Assembly (NCBI GenBank): GCA_038373865.1
Contig: JAXGGA010001083.1
Span: 106,430 to 170,429 of the forward strand
DNA from: Uloborus plumipes
Lineage: Eukaryota; Arthropoda; Arachnida; Araneae; Uloboridae
Reading direction: 5' to 3'
Length of the DNA stretch: 64,000 nucleotides
This document shows positions 45,933 through 58,304 of the stretch, one piece after another (position 1 is the stretch's first letter; every line of letters begins with the position of its first letter). A program made the translations under genes and the position numbers. The notes under the pieces were generated by a model that worked only from the letters and a program-made list of their open reading frames with translations, was not told the origin of the DNA and ran no database searches.

Positions 45933-48900
45933 GTAAGATTTTTATCATTTTGCGTAATATAACATCTGATGTCTTGAATGTTTAATATATTACATTATAT
46001 CTATATTGGAATATCTAAAATAGCAGATATCAATATTTAAAACCGCTTTTTACTGATCATTTCTGTTTTCGTTTAACGGGAGTGCAAATCATCTTCCAAA
46101 ATTGTATTTCTCTCTCTCTCTATCTCTTGGAATGAGCATGATAGAAAGCATCGACTGATATACTCTTTTTGACTTATTTCTTGTTTCAAAAGCAATCTTA
46201 AACGATGCACAGTTGCTACTTTATCTTCTTCACTACTGAGTGAACTTACTTTTACCGTAATTGTAAATGAGCTTGCTGATTAAACAACATTCGTGATCAT
46301 TGCATATCTTATTTTGTGGTATATTAAACAACTAAGGGGTATGTTTTTGTTTGTTTGTACATCTTAAGTTTTCACTGAATAAACTGATTTGACACCTCTA
46401 TTTTTACTATATTAAGTATAATCCCATAAATCTCACTTTTCCCCCTTTCATTTTGAAGCAATAAATTGCAATTTATTTTTTGAAAACCAAAATTCTGCTA
46501 AGGCACATTGTTATGTTTAGCTTAGATGAAATAAAAGTACGATTTAATCCACCTTAGAATTGTTCACTTTCATCCAAAGGGAGATTATAAACGAACTTTA
46601 TTCATGCAAAAAACGACAGCTCAGTTATGTCATGAAACTGCAATTTCGTCTGTTATAAAATTATAAGACACTAATCAACAATAATCAAGATTGAAGCAGA
46701 TGTCATTTCAACGAAGCTGAAAGTGAGATAAAGTAAATTTAGCACACCAACGAGAGATCGCAGCGATGTTACGGTTTAACTTGTAAATTAAAGGCAAAGC
46801 TTGGATTTTAGGAATAAGCTTCCACCCTTAAACCAGGGTTAAAGCAGAACTACATGCAATATTCAGCCCAGTTATGCAATCCAGAGACCGCAGTTTTTTT
46901 TTTTTTTTTTGTCGTGTGCCAGCCAGACTGGCAATTTGGGGTGCGCTGCTTCACTTTTCCAACTGTACCGTAATTTGGTGTGAAGTCCGACTTCCACAGT
47001 ACACGCATGCCATAGGCACCCGTTTATATGGTAAGCAACCTTTCAGAACAACCCCACATTCATACAAAGGAAGGACAAGGACAGGAGATAGAAAGCACAT
47101 CCATGACCAGGCCGGGACTCGAACCCGGGACCACTCTATCCGTGGCAGACTACTCTGACCACTAGACAAGGTGGCCGGCAGAGACCGCAGTAAATGACAT
47201 CAAACAACAGTAGATGTATGGTGTACTAAATTTGCTTTAGCTACCAGTTGGTAGGCACTTTCAGCTTCTACTACAGCCTCTGAATGGCGTAACTATGGCT
47301 GTCGGTATATTGCATATAGTAATGCTTTAACAGTGGCTGAAGAGCGGTTACTTACTGCTTAATACTCAATTTAACCCAAGCTTTGCCTTCAGTTTACGTG
47401 TTAAACCATACCACTGCTGCGGTCTCTGGCTGGTGTGTTAAATTTATTTTAATTACCAGTTTGTTGGCATTTTCAGCTTAATTGAAATGCCGTCTGCCTC
47501 TAGCTTATTATTGGCTATTCCAAACTGATGAATCCGTAATATGGACGAAATTTCAGGCTCTGGATAGCATAACTAGGCTGTCGGTAAGCATTGCATGTAG
47601 TTGGGACTTAGCCCTGTCTTAATGGCGGTAACTTACTGATTAAATTTTTACATTTTATTCAAATTAATGCACATATTTTTTACTATTTAATAGCAGTTTT
47701 TGTTCCTTCTCGCTTTAGTATGTGGTGTACCTGTGGCGAATACTTTGAGCACTCGTATCATGAATGGAATAAAAGTAAAACAAGGTGATTTTCCTTGGAT
47801 GGTAATGTCGAAGTTTTTATGTATCTCAAATTACAGTTGTTCCCATTCGTTTGATTCTCGTCATAATGTTCTTTCTAAAGCTTACAACTTTAGTAAAAAT
47901 TATCGACTGAGGTATCTGTATATTAATTTTCAGGACACGAAAACTAAAGTACATTGCAAAGTCTTACAGAAGCGAAGTTTTCCTTTCTGCTTGCTTCAGA
48001 GAGATGTATAAGCTTTGACATTTATTGAGGAAGTGTAATTTGAGAAAAAGATATTTAGAGGATAAAAATGAATTACGAAATGAATAACGAATAAGCGATT
48101 TTTATTTGTTGTGGCCAAAAATTACTCTTAACTAATTTCGCTGTTCTTTTATCGACTACTTTCGAAAAAAAACTACATAATGCAAAAAAGCGAATTTGCT
48201 TCAAACAAACTTCGCTGAAAAAGTTTTTACTAAAGAATATGAGCAAAAGAGACTACTGGTACTTCAAGAGTTTGTTCTGAGATACTCCAAAAAAATCATA
48301 CATACACATACACACATGCATATATTATGCACACATTATTTATTTATTTATTTCATATCGAAAAATTGAAAATGTTGTAGGGAATATGTTCTTGGTATCA
48401 ATTCCTTCTTGTCCAACCCATACACGTGATTCATGCCGGCAAATAGTGCATTTCTTAGTTTGCATTTAATCTATCTTTCCCATGAACACAATATTGTAGA
48501 TTTTTGCAATAAATAAATAAATATATACATCAATAAAACATTTATCTCTCCTTAAAATGTTTTCTCAAAATGTTTACTGGTCCATGGGTCCAAAAAAATG
48601 AAAAACGCTGGTCTGAAAAACCAAACCTAGGCTTTGGTGCTTTCGTTTTATTCGATGTAGCTGAGTTAGGTCTTTTTCTTCATTATCTAATCATCTCTTC
48701 GGGATGACCATTTATAATTAAAACCGACCAGATCCAAGCACAGCATCTAAGGAATCAATGAATGCAGGCAGTGAAATCGCTCCCCCCCCCCCAAAAAAAA
48801 ATCCTTACAAGCTCAAAAATCGCTATTTTTGGGTCAATGCGGGAATTCCATTGATGTTTTAATCTGTGATACCGATGATATGAAACACCGATGTTTTCCA

Positions 48901-51900
48901 CCGATGTTGCAGCTATAAATTATTATTATATTTTAAAATTATTATTATTATTAATAATTTTTATTTAATTTGTAAATAAATGGCTGAAATGAATGAAAAT
49001 ATTAAAGTACACAACAAAACTCTAATGGGAGTTTTTAGGGACTTTCCTTCGAATTGTAATGGAAAATTTTAGAGAGTAGTGAAGTTTAATGAACTGTTGT
49101 CTGGAAATATTGTGAGGGGTTTTTCTGCACATTTTGACTAAATAAAAAAATGAAGAAAAAAAACTCTTCTTCTTTGCTCAATTTTCCTATACGGTAGCCG
49201 TTAGATATTTCTTATAAATTTTTTTGAATAGGAACATGGCATAAGCACTGCTACTATATTTTGAAACTTTCAATATTCGAATAGCACAGAAATGAAATAT
49301 AGAAGCATGAAACATGTCGTCCAAAACTATTTTGATTAGTCAAAGCTTGAAAAAAAATGTAACAACTATTCCATTTTGCGTTTTGTTTAGTACGTTTAAT
49401 GTGATTTTCCACTTCCCTTTCGACTTTTTTTTTTGGAAAAAATTGCAAAAAAAAAAAAAAAACACATTTTTTAAAAAATTTAATTCTGAAATACAAAAAA
49501 ATGAAGCAATACAAATAAAATATGTAGGTTTCAAGTTGAATTTTTATTTATTTATAGGCGTAAAATCAATTAGTTTCACCCGAGTTTTCTCGGGATAAAA
49601 AAATATTTTTGAAAAAAAAATTGAACCGACTTCGGAACTTCACTCAGCAAATGCTCTAAAAAGTACAAAATAACTTTATTCTTTGAACACCATCGATACT
49701 ACATTTAAACATAAGTTTTGAAGTCGGCGCAAAAACTATAGGTAAAATGATGTTTACTATATTTTGCCAACATTTTCAGAGAAATCATTGAAAATTGAGA
49801 GCTGAATATTTGTACCATTGCATAAATACGTATTTTTCAATGAATGCGAATGCGAATAAAGAACCTGGATTCATTTAAATTTATATTTTTGAATGATTCT
49901 CTTTAGCTTTTTTGCGCCGACTTCAAAACTTATGTTTAAATGTAGTATCGATGGTGTTCAAAGAATAAAGTTATTTTGTACTTTTTAGAGCATTTGCTGA
50001 GTGAAGTTCCGAAGTCGGTTCAATTTTTTTTTCAAAAATATTTTTTAGTGTAAATGTACATATGAAATAAGGTAATGTTTCCATTGCAAAACTTCACCTA
50101 ATTTTCTTAAGTAAATGCTTCATAAAATAAACTATGTAAGAAAAAAAAAAGAAAGTATCAACGCGTCTAAAATTTTAAACGATTGACACTAAAAAATAAT
50201 CCTTGTTATTCTCTGGTATTTATTTGTGTACTAGTTTAATTAAAGGCTAAATATTAACGGCTTTTCAAGTTTCAAAACAACACTAGATTCTCGCAGTTCA
50301 TAAAATTTCACGACGTATTACATAGGTGGCCCGCTAATGAGTTTTATGTTTGATTCAGTTAAGCCTTCATTCACAATTTTCATGATCATTATAATAACTG
50401 TTTCATATTAATCACGTTCTGTAACAATGGATTTCATATTTAATCATTTAGGACAAATCGCTTTAAATTTGAGCAAAAATTTGGAGATTTTCCTCATTTT
50501 CTTCAGAATTCCTTTATCAAACCTTATGTAAATTAAGACTAACAAAACCTGAAATATTACGAATCAATCAGTACCTGGTACGACTTTCAGTTCGTTGGAG
50601 TTGAGGAGAAAAAAGCAGGACATAGAAAGATACTCGGTTTAAAATTTTCAAAAAGACCATAGAAAGGAGTTTCATTATGCAATCCAGAGAAGCCTGGCTT
50701 TCAAAATGGTCATTATTACGATTACTGTGATCCCAATTTCTTTTTCGAAAGATTTCTGCAGGTTCCCGTTATCGAACCCGGACCACGAGAGGATGGGACC
50801 AATCGGAAAGAAAGACCTTTCTAACAAAAAAAGAATTTTTGAAATCGGTCCAGGCGTCTTCGAGTTATCTTGAAACATACCGAAAAAAAAAAATTCTCCG
50901 ACGAATTGTATAACCTCCTCCTTTGTTGAAGTCGGTTAATAAGTACCTGCAACTCATACGAGCCCGAGATAACTCGGGATAATCAAGCAAGCGGTTAATA
51001 ATTACTTCATTAAAAAAAGACTCATGATATCTATTAAAATGGTGTTAGAGCCTTTGTCTCGTTATAGGCTGCTTTGATGTTGAGGACTCATGACGGAGAA
51101 AGTGTAATATGCTCTGCGTTTATGATTGACAGTCGACATGCCTTGACAGCAGCCCATTGTTTTGAAGACTTTGATATGTCCAGGTGAGTAAAGACTTTTA
51201 AAATTAGTCATTGTAAAAATGAAAATTTGCCTGTAGATGGAAAAGACTTTTTGAGGTTACTGAATTTCAAAAAGTACACGAGAAAAAAATCCTTTTTGTT
51301 ATGCTTTCATAAAATTATTGATTTTATTAACATCAGTTTTGGATTTAAAAAAAAAGTTCAATTAGAAATATTGCTCATTTTTTGAAATAAAATGTTTCGA
51401 AGTATTAATGTTACTTTTCCTTTTGAAGGGGTGTGAGAAATTTACTTCTCAGATGATCTTATAGTTTTCATATCCTTTCGATTAAAGAGATTCAACACTG
51501 CGACTTTTTTAAAGCTTTAATTCCTTTATTTTAAGATTTGTCAACCTTCAAAAATTTCTTCATCTGAAAAAAATTTAGAGCACGCAAAAAAGTTTTTAGC
51601 GTTTCATAGCATCTATTTAATATTGATTTTTAAAGGGCTATATGAACGGTTCAAAGTTGAATTAAAAATTGTTCAAATATCAAGTTCAAGCACGGTAATG
51701 CTATGTTCTTGCCAAGATCTTTCAAACAAAAAAAAATGTGATCAAACCGGACAGTTCTCTCAAAAATTATTAAGGGAGGCAGATTGCTGCACCGGTTCAA
51801 ATTGAACGAAAAATTGTGGAAATTGAAAAGTGAAATGGAAGAATGAAGTATCCTCGATAAGATCTTATGAGCAAAAAAAAATTTCTCAAATCGGACTGTT

Positions 51901-54822
51901 AGTTCAAAAGTTATTAGAAGGGGACAGATAGACAGACCGATAGATAATAATTTTTCCCATAACAAAAACCTACTTTCCCATTTTTATATTCTCGATATTT
52001 ATTTAATTATTTTATTCCTTTTTGGCTTTTTTCTTTGGACTTTGCGAAATTTTTAAGATGCATGAAGCCACTTGTTGCTACTGCAATGCAAAAGTTGCTA
52101 CTGCAATCATGTAAACAGAAATTTAGTTTGAAAGATAAATTTTTCTCTTTTTAATCGAAGTAAACTAAGTAGCCAATATAACTGTTTTCAAAAAGTCTAT
52201 TCTAATAAATGAACAATTAGAATATTTAGTACCAGCAGCAGCTAACTCAAAAGAAAAATGTTATTTATAACAAATTTTATGTTATGCAGGATACAACTTT
52301 ATTCGACACGCATCGGCAGCATCCACCACGCCAATGGAACGAGATACGACATTGTAAATGTCGTTATACATGAGGGATACCAACATCCATTAGTTTATGA
52401 TGACATTGCAATGCTTACACTCGACAGAGATGTACGATTTCGAGGGTTTTATCCAGTTTGCCTGCCATTCGAACAATCGTCCAGACATAACCTGCAAACA
52501 AGACAACTTACTGTTACAGGATGGGGAGCTGATAGATTAGGTAAGACCAAAATTTTCCCATTCTTGTTTGTGCAAATATGCTTTAATTCTTTTCAATATT
52601 ATTATGCACGTGACTATTCACAAGGTTTTCTTTATTTTATGAGCATAACACTAACGTTATTCTAATACTATTCACAAGAAATAAAACTCATTACTATTAC
52701 TTGAGTTTCCAAAAACTGATTTTTTAAACTATTTTTTTTCCACGCGTTTTTGCATAGTCTTATTCATCTAGTTATTTATTTCAAAAACTAACTTTTTATG
52801 AAAGTAAAATCCATTCCTAAATTTGTTAAGCAAGATATTACGAGAGAAAAAAAACACTTTGGTAATAAAAATAGTCTGAGCTTATGGGTTGTGCAAACTG
52901 CTCACCAACCACTGTTCGCCGCATACGGCGATTCACTCACCAACCCGGCCTCGGCTGCTGTGGCTTGGGATGTCAAAAAATTGGCGACAGCCCGTGTGAC
53001 AATTGCTGATTTTAATAGTAATAAATTTTCGATTTATATCTCCGATTACGTTATTGATTAGAGGAATGAGACAGGGCGGAATGGCTTTTTCAGGACATTT
53101 CGAACATAACGGTTCCTGTATCGGCCAAGGAGACATTTACATCCGAAGAATATAGGGTTGCAGACACCTACATACACACACACGCGCGCGTACAGATTTT
53201 AATTTTATAGATAACGAAGAAGAAGAAATTTTAAAATGTTTGGTTTAAGAAAGAAAGAAAATGAAACTATCATATATTTTTATTTTTTTAATTATTTTTG
53301 TTATTTGGCAAAAATTATAATTTTTAATAGCAGGCATCAATATAATAAGCCTGATATGCATTTATATAAATTTATCTAAACTATCGTTAGTTGTTAATTT
53401 CCTTTAAGAACCATTTCTTTGAAATGATGTTCATTAGTTTTTTCTAGATGGCGAGTCAAGTCCAGTGTTAATGCGACTGTCCTTAATGCCAGTGATTACC
53501 AACAAAGAATGCAATAAGATATATAAGTCACCCACATTCAGGAATAAAATTTCCAGAGGAATTACACCTGGCATCTTATGTGCTGGATTTCGTGAGGGTG
53601 GTAAAGACAGCTGCCAAGTAAGATTTTGGTTTCTAAAAAAAAGTCATAAAGTGTATAATGTTAAGAAAAGTTACAATGCTTACACTTAGACTCGGCATTG
53701 TTTATTGGAGGGGGGGGGAATTCAAACCAGGATTGCGGTAAACGGGCAGGATAGTTATGATCGATCATTGGGTTCTCTTCTCCTAACTTCATTCCCATGT
53801 ATGATTTGCAACATGATTATGTATGATTTGCAACATAAGTATAATTTTTGCCTGATTTGATTCTTTTTTACAAATAAGGTTGTAATACGAGTACATGCAT
53901 TGGCAATTGCTCAAATGGTATGTAAACCGCTGAACAACAAATTTTATCAGCGACAAAATTCTACTGATCGTTTCCATTTTTACTAAACAGTTTTCAGCCT
54001 AAAGTAACTAGAAATCATGCTTTCAGTGGCTCCATCTTATAGAGCACATTCAGGCAACTGGAACACTTTTTTGAATTAGAATGTTCCAAACGTGTTTCTA
54101 AAGTCTGATGGGAGTTCACAGTGCAATGTTTATACTGCTAAAAAATCTCCGATGAAAGCTGGGTATGGTGCATTCATTGGGTGTGGACGTTGGACCCTTA
54201 AAAGCTATTTTGTCTGTTATCATTTTTTTTCATTATTACACTAATAGTGTGGTTTCCCTGGTCAGTATTGTTAACTCTCAAGGATTAAAAACATCAAATT
54301 TGTAGGAGGTGGTGGACTGCAGTAAAAACGATGGACAAATCAAGACTTCCGAATCTTAACGTCCAATTGAACCATCAGGAAGTTCGGCGGGAGTTTTGAG
54401 TTAAAATTTATATCTTGTTGTCAACAAACAGTGGTGATTTAGGGGGGGGGGGTGATGTTTTGCTTATGTTTGATCATAGCAACTTAGGTTCGCTTGTTTT
54501 CAGCCTGAACTGAAGTGGACTTATCCAAGGACAGCACCAACAATGCGGGGAGTGAATCGTTTAACTAAAAAGCCTATTTCTCTGATAAATCACAAAAAAA
54601 AATTGTAGTTAATTTTTCGAAAAGTTTCATAAATGATTAATTATTGACTTTTTTTCTTAACAGGGAGATTCTGGTGGTCCACTCATGATTCGAGATAATG
54701 GTCATTGGACGGTAGTGGGGATCGTGGGATTCGGATCCGGGTGTGGGAACCAAGGATTTGTTGGAGGATACACACGGATGTCTTTCTACATGAACTGGGT
54801 TCGCAGCAAAATGAAGACATGA
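45869..54822 (+). CDS. Gene 3: clip-less paralogue, complete, six exons
   Basis: Secreted trypsin-like serine protease. Exons: 45869-45932, 47719-47801, 51068-51183, 52290-52540, 53448-53617, 54664-54822, summing to 843 nt (280 residues) with all phases consistent. It has a signal peptide (MSVSVSICILGLVL start), a short CGVP linker, activation site STR-IMNG (Arg at P1, so activated by a trypsin-like enzyme), TAAHC (His57), DDIAML (Asp102), GKDSC (Asp189) and GDSGGP (Ser195). No clip exon is visible between the signal and activation exons, whereas gene 2 has one. Position 214 is Gly (GFGSGC) instead of the usual Ser. The light-chain Cys and its partner in VCLP are kept, so the short peptide could stay attached after activation. 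Confidence 0.9.
45933..47718 (+). other. Gene 3 intron 1, no clip exon
   Basis: Searched by eye for a Cys-rich phase 1-1 exon: none found. Contains the SINE at 46894 and short CT repeats at 46111-46128. Confidence 0.65.
46894..47178 (-). mobile_element. tRNA-derived SINE with 12-bp target duplication
   Basis: On the minus strand: tRNA-like head GGCCACCTTGTCTAGTGG (A box) and CCCGGGTTCGAGTCCCGGCC (B box), an unrelated body, then a poly(A) tail (poly-T on +) at 46894-46911. CAGAGACCGCAG flanks it exactly at 46882-46893 and 47179-47190. Ends and tail are well preserved, so the insertion is fairly young. Confidence 0.85.
47719..47801 (+). CDS. Gene 3 activation-segment exon
   Basis: 83 nt after TCGCTTTAG, donor GTAATG. 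Encodes CGVPVANTLSTRIMNG and KVKQGDFPWM. One residue shorter than in genes 2 and 4, with Arg at P1. Confidence 0.87.
47802..51067 (+). other. Gene 3 intron 2
   Basis: Holds family A copy 2 (49579-50978), a possible hAT end near 48585 (GGTCCATGGGTCCAAA...AACGCTGGTCTG) and CA/TTTA simple repeats near 48300-48350. Confidence 0.6.
49579..50978. mobile_element. Foldback-core element (family A copy 2)
   Basis: Bounded by CCCGAGTTTTCTCGGG and CCCGAGATAACTCGGG. Inverted arms 49622-49735 and 49917-50030 read AACCGACTTCGG...GAAGTCGGCGCAAAAAC and complement. The other end has CCTCCTCCTTTGTTGAAGTC, the complement of the start of copy 1's inner unit. Homologous to 41214-42303 in opposite orientation. Confidence 0.6.
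51068..51183 (+). CDS. Gene 3 His57 exon
   Basis: 116 nt after CGTTATAG, donor GTGAGT. Encodes AALMLRTHDGE, CSAFMIDSRHALTAAHC and FEDFDMS. Confidence 0.87.
51184..52289 (+). other. Gene 3 intron 3
   Basis: AT-rich; two loosely related ~130-bp stretches at 51650-51790 and 51795-51930 share TTGAA...AAAATTGT and TCTCAAA/GGAC motifs. No element identified. Confidence 0.5.
52290..52540 (+). CDS. Gene 3 Asp102 exon
   Basis: 251 nt after TTATGCAG, donor GTAAGA. Encodes [39 protein letters not shown] and VTGWGADRLG. Confidence 0.9.
52541..53447 (+). other. Gene 3 intron 4
   Basis: 52880-53150 is GC-richer than its surroundings (for example CACCAACCCGGCCTCGGC) and opens a frame I cannot assign, possibly a transposon fragment. 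CA/CG simple repeat at 53170-53190. Confidence 0.45.
53448..53617 (+). CDS. Gene 3 pocket exon
   Basis: 170 nt after TTTCTAG, donor GTAAGA. Encodes SPVLMRLSLMPVITNKEC, ILCAGFREGGKDSCQ. Asp189 present. Confidence 0.9.
53618..54663 (+). other. Gene 3 intron 5
   Basis: AT-rich with G-runs at 53710 and 54442; nothing recognised. Confidence 0.55.
54664..54822 (+). CDS. Gene 3 Ser195 exon
   Basis: 159 nt after TTAACAG, the same length as in gene 2. Encodes [32 protein letters not shown], and MNWVRSKMKT before TGA. Confidence 0.92.
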   Translation, partial: GDSGGPLMIRDNGHWTVVGIVGFGSGCGNQGFVGGYTRMSFYMNWVRSKMKT

Positions 54823-54925
54823 ACCCATGACCTGCTGGTGAAAAAATTTTTCAAGAAGGCACGAGGGAATAGAAAGGGAGCAAGGTCTTTGCATCTTAAA
54901 GTCGCAGTGTCATCTCATATTTAAA

Positions 54926-54931
54926 AATAAA
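54926..54931 (+). promoter_or_regulatory. Gene 3 poly(A) signal
   Basis: AATAAA about 104 nt after the stop, in AAAATAAATGTTTTGAAAG, similar to the gene 2 site. Confidence 0.55.
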
Positions 54932-55539
54932 TGTTTTGAAAGCAAGAATAGTCTTGAGTGATATTTTTCAATGAACAGCTGTTTCAGGTATAAGTAATGG
55001 ACGTTATTGTTCACAATGAGCGAGGCAAATAACTTCATATAATTTTCAATCATTGACAGACCCATAGTTGATGGAAAAGTTCAAATTATTATCTTTCCAA
55101 CAATATTTTAGTTACAAGCTTCTTATTACACAACAAATTACTCGTTAAACTCAAGTTTAGTGGAAAATATTTTTCAAAATTTGCTTTTCTAATAAACAGA
55201 TTTCAGGTTGTAGGCTATTACCTCTCAAACATAAATATATAACACACGGGTCATCCTACTTTCAGTATAGCAATGTCATGTTAAAGAAGTTTCACCATTG
55301 ACATAGAATCAAAGTACACATTTCAATGAAACAATACTTCATAAATAGTTCACAACAAAATCGACTTAGTTTAATAAACTGCATGGTGTAATTCACACAC
55401 ATAAGATAGCTTAAAAACACACACACGAAAGCTCAATATGTATTTCACAATCCACTTGGAATAAAAATGAACCGCTCAAAATTTTATTTAGAACCTGGGT
55501 ATTAATAAATTAAATTTAGCTATTTTTATAATTTCACTA

Positions 55540-56400
55540 GCTTAATAACCGGCGTTGCCCGGCTGCTTATTAATACAACATAGCATTCAGGGAAAATAAG
55601 TTTGAAAGAGTTCTATTCATATGGGTATAAAATAATTTGCATCAATCGTTCTCTTAGGTACAAACTTTGAAAAAAACTAAAATATTACAGAAAGTTAAAC
55701 GTTTACAGAAAAATAGTCTTATCAAAAGGTGAAAATTAAAGAGAAATGTTGTCTGTGCTTTGCCGCGTCCACTGGCATGAATTATATGCACATGGAAGTG
55801 AAAAAATTGCATCAAATTCACCCGCCAAATTCAAAATATTAACTTTTCTCTATTAACTGTTCCCACCTACAAAGTAAAAATTATTATAACTCAATCTAAT
55901 AAATCTGTCTGAAATAAATCTGTTTCTCGTTCTGAAGGCTTATCTCCATTACAGACGCAACTGTTGTCGCATTGCAAATTTGAAATTCAAATCCGTGGTT
56001 CTTTTTATAAAGTCCACATGAATTATGATTGTTTTTTACTTATTTCAATGCTAAAAGGAAATAGGTGAGCCTTAAATTGAAAATTCATTACTTTAATCGT
56101 AATCATTGTTGGAAAATACTAATATTTAAAAATCTTAAATTTCATCATTTTGAATACTAAAAGGCCTATCTCGATTACAATATAAATAGGCTAGATTCCT
56201 ATAAAAGGGTCATTTTTTGAAAAAATTTTAAATTTGAGCTTTTTAGATTTTTTAAAATTTCAAGACCCCGCCTATGAGAATTCTAGGGCATCAAGGAACC
56301 TCTGTGTCAAGTTTGATGAAAATCTGACGCAAACCGTGGATTTGTATAGAGAACAAGTATATATATATACATACACTCATTTTTATAGATATAGATTATA
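55540..56400. mobile_element. Transposon fragment with GGCGTTGCCCGG motif
   Basis: Starts near CCGGCGTTGCCCGGC and ends with TTTTATAGATATAGAT after GATGAAAATCTGACGC, a motif pair common in arthropod repeats. Class not determined, no coding frame. Confidence 0.4.
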
Positions 56401-57100
56401 GAAATTTCACAGTTAAAAAATTGAACGTGGAGTAACAAGTCCTTTTTAGTCGAAATAAAATGAATGATATTTATCCGAATAAAACTCATACCTTAACTAT
56501 GTTCTTGAACTTTTATGCTGTTCAATATTTTATCGATCGTCTAACTACAGATTCACTTCTATGAAAAATCAGATGGCAGACTTTTTGCTAGTTATATCGA
56601 TGCAATCATGAATAGAGTTATCTTCTTTAGTGTGTTTTAGGCTACGACTGAAAAAAAAATAAATGCTAAAGTTCATATATTACTTCTATTTACAGAGAGC
56701 AACCAATGTTTTTTTCAAAATCTTTTAGCTATTGAAAATACATTGAACACAAAACATCCATGTTGGAAAAACATTGATCCTAAAACATTGGTGGAAAAAA
56801 CATCGAAATATTGGAAATATCGACATCGATGTCGCATTCCTAACACAAAAATAACAAAACAACAAAGCACGCTAACTACTTGACTGTGACCTTCACCCTC
56901 CTGCCTCAAAAGGATGAATGTTTTAGATGTCATGCAAAAACTCGTTTCTCGATTCCTCCAAACAAAAAATTAAGACCTAAAGTTGAAACATTGAAATTCT
57001 CTATTCAACCCCACAGGCACTAACGTAACTAAATGAAAGGAAGATTCAAATCAAATATTGCAAATTGTTCATTATGAAATAGTAAGGATAAGTGTATTGC

Positions 57101-57556
57101 CAAACCCGTCATTTCCAAAGAGGGAGCAAAATCATAATATCTACCCTTATTATAGAGCGATTGTATTCATATATTTATTATAAACACCAAAACACATACA
57201 TTTAAAAATGCTTAAAGTTTCTAATGTCAAAGAAAATTACACCGTTCGCCGATTTCCCAAGAGATGGGTCTGCATTCCACCCCACAATGGTTGGGATAAG
57301 TTATGATTTCTCATATGCAATTTATTCTTTGCAGATATGCGTTTTAAATAATATCAGAAGATAGTCTCGTCATTTTGAATTTTTAAAGAAAGGAAGGGAA
57401 GGGGGCATACACACACGCAAAAATTGTATACTCAATGCAAGTTTTGTCTGAAAACAGCAAAAACTATACCCACTGATATGTAACACTAATTTTTAAACCC
57501 AGGGAAGGAGCAGTTGATCTCCTTGACCCCCCCCCCCCCCAAATGACGGGGGTGGG
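57101..57556. mobile_element. hAT-like element with CCCGTCATTT ends
   Basis: AAACCCGTCATTTCC at the left and AAATGACGGGGGTGG at the right are inverted, and the right end has a C-run as in the copy at 41125. Target duplication not clear. Confidence 0.45.
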
Positions 57557-57581
57557 TTAACTCCCCACCTCCAAGCTTTAG

Positions 57582-58096
57582 TCCATTAATGCCTGACATT
57601 TTTTTTCCGAAGATATTTTATGTAATGGTTACAAACAGTGTTTAGTGGACAGGAAAAATAATTAAAAAAAATTATGTACAAAATAATTTTTTTATTAGGG
57701 AAAGAAAAATCGTCCCTTAAAAGTTACGATAGACCCCAGAGGGTACATACTTTTTTTGCTAAAATTTATTTATGCCCACGAAATAATAGTTAAAAAGACG
57801 TTTTATGAGAAGAAATAAAATCAGCAATTAGCATAAACTGGGAAGCTGGGAATAACTTTGAAAACTTAGCTTTTTTTTTCTTGAGATTGTAAACGATGTC
57901 ATTTTTGATAAAGATCATATTAAAACTGCTACAGAACACACTTTACAATGGTTATGTGCTGCAATCTGTTAATAACGAATTGAAACAATACCAAGGTACT
58001 CACTGAACACTATTATTTGGTTGAAATGTTCATTTTCGGGGAAATTCAGACCCTTTTTTGAATTGACCCTAAAAAGGGGCGCTAGGCATTAATGGG
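57582..58096. mobile_element. piggyBac-like TTAA MITE, decayed left end
   Basis: TCCATTAATGCCT and AGGCATTAATGGG are inverted. TTAA is intact at the right (58097) but reads TTTAG at the left. Confidence 0.6.
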
Positions 58097-58277
58097 TTAA
58101 GCCATGTTTTCAATCCTAGAATGGTGTTTTATATACATACACATAATGCCTTCAATTGTGCAACAATCTTCAACAGCAGAACTTCACAATGCATATCAGT
58201 AGTAACATTTTTTTTTTTTTTATCTACTCATTTCAAAGTCGTCTGTCGACTTTAGAAAATCGTTGCAACCCTGCCAA

Positions 58278-58304
58278 TCACACACACACACACACACACA
58301 CACA
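58278..58304. repeat. CA microsatellite
   Basis: About 13 uninterrupted CA units. Confidence 0.9.

Noticed and set aside
52798..53061. 87-codon + frame in gene 3 intron 4
   Set aside because: Locally GC-richer but no family recognised, not in phase with neighbouring exons; likely a repeat fragment.
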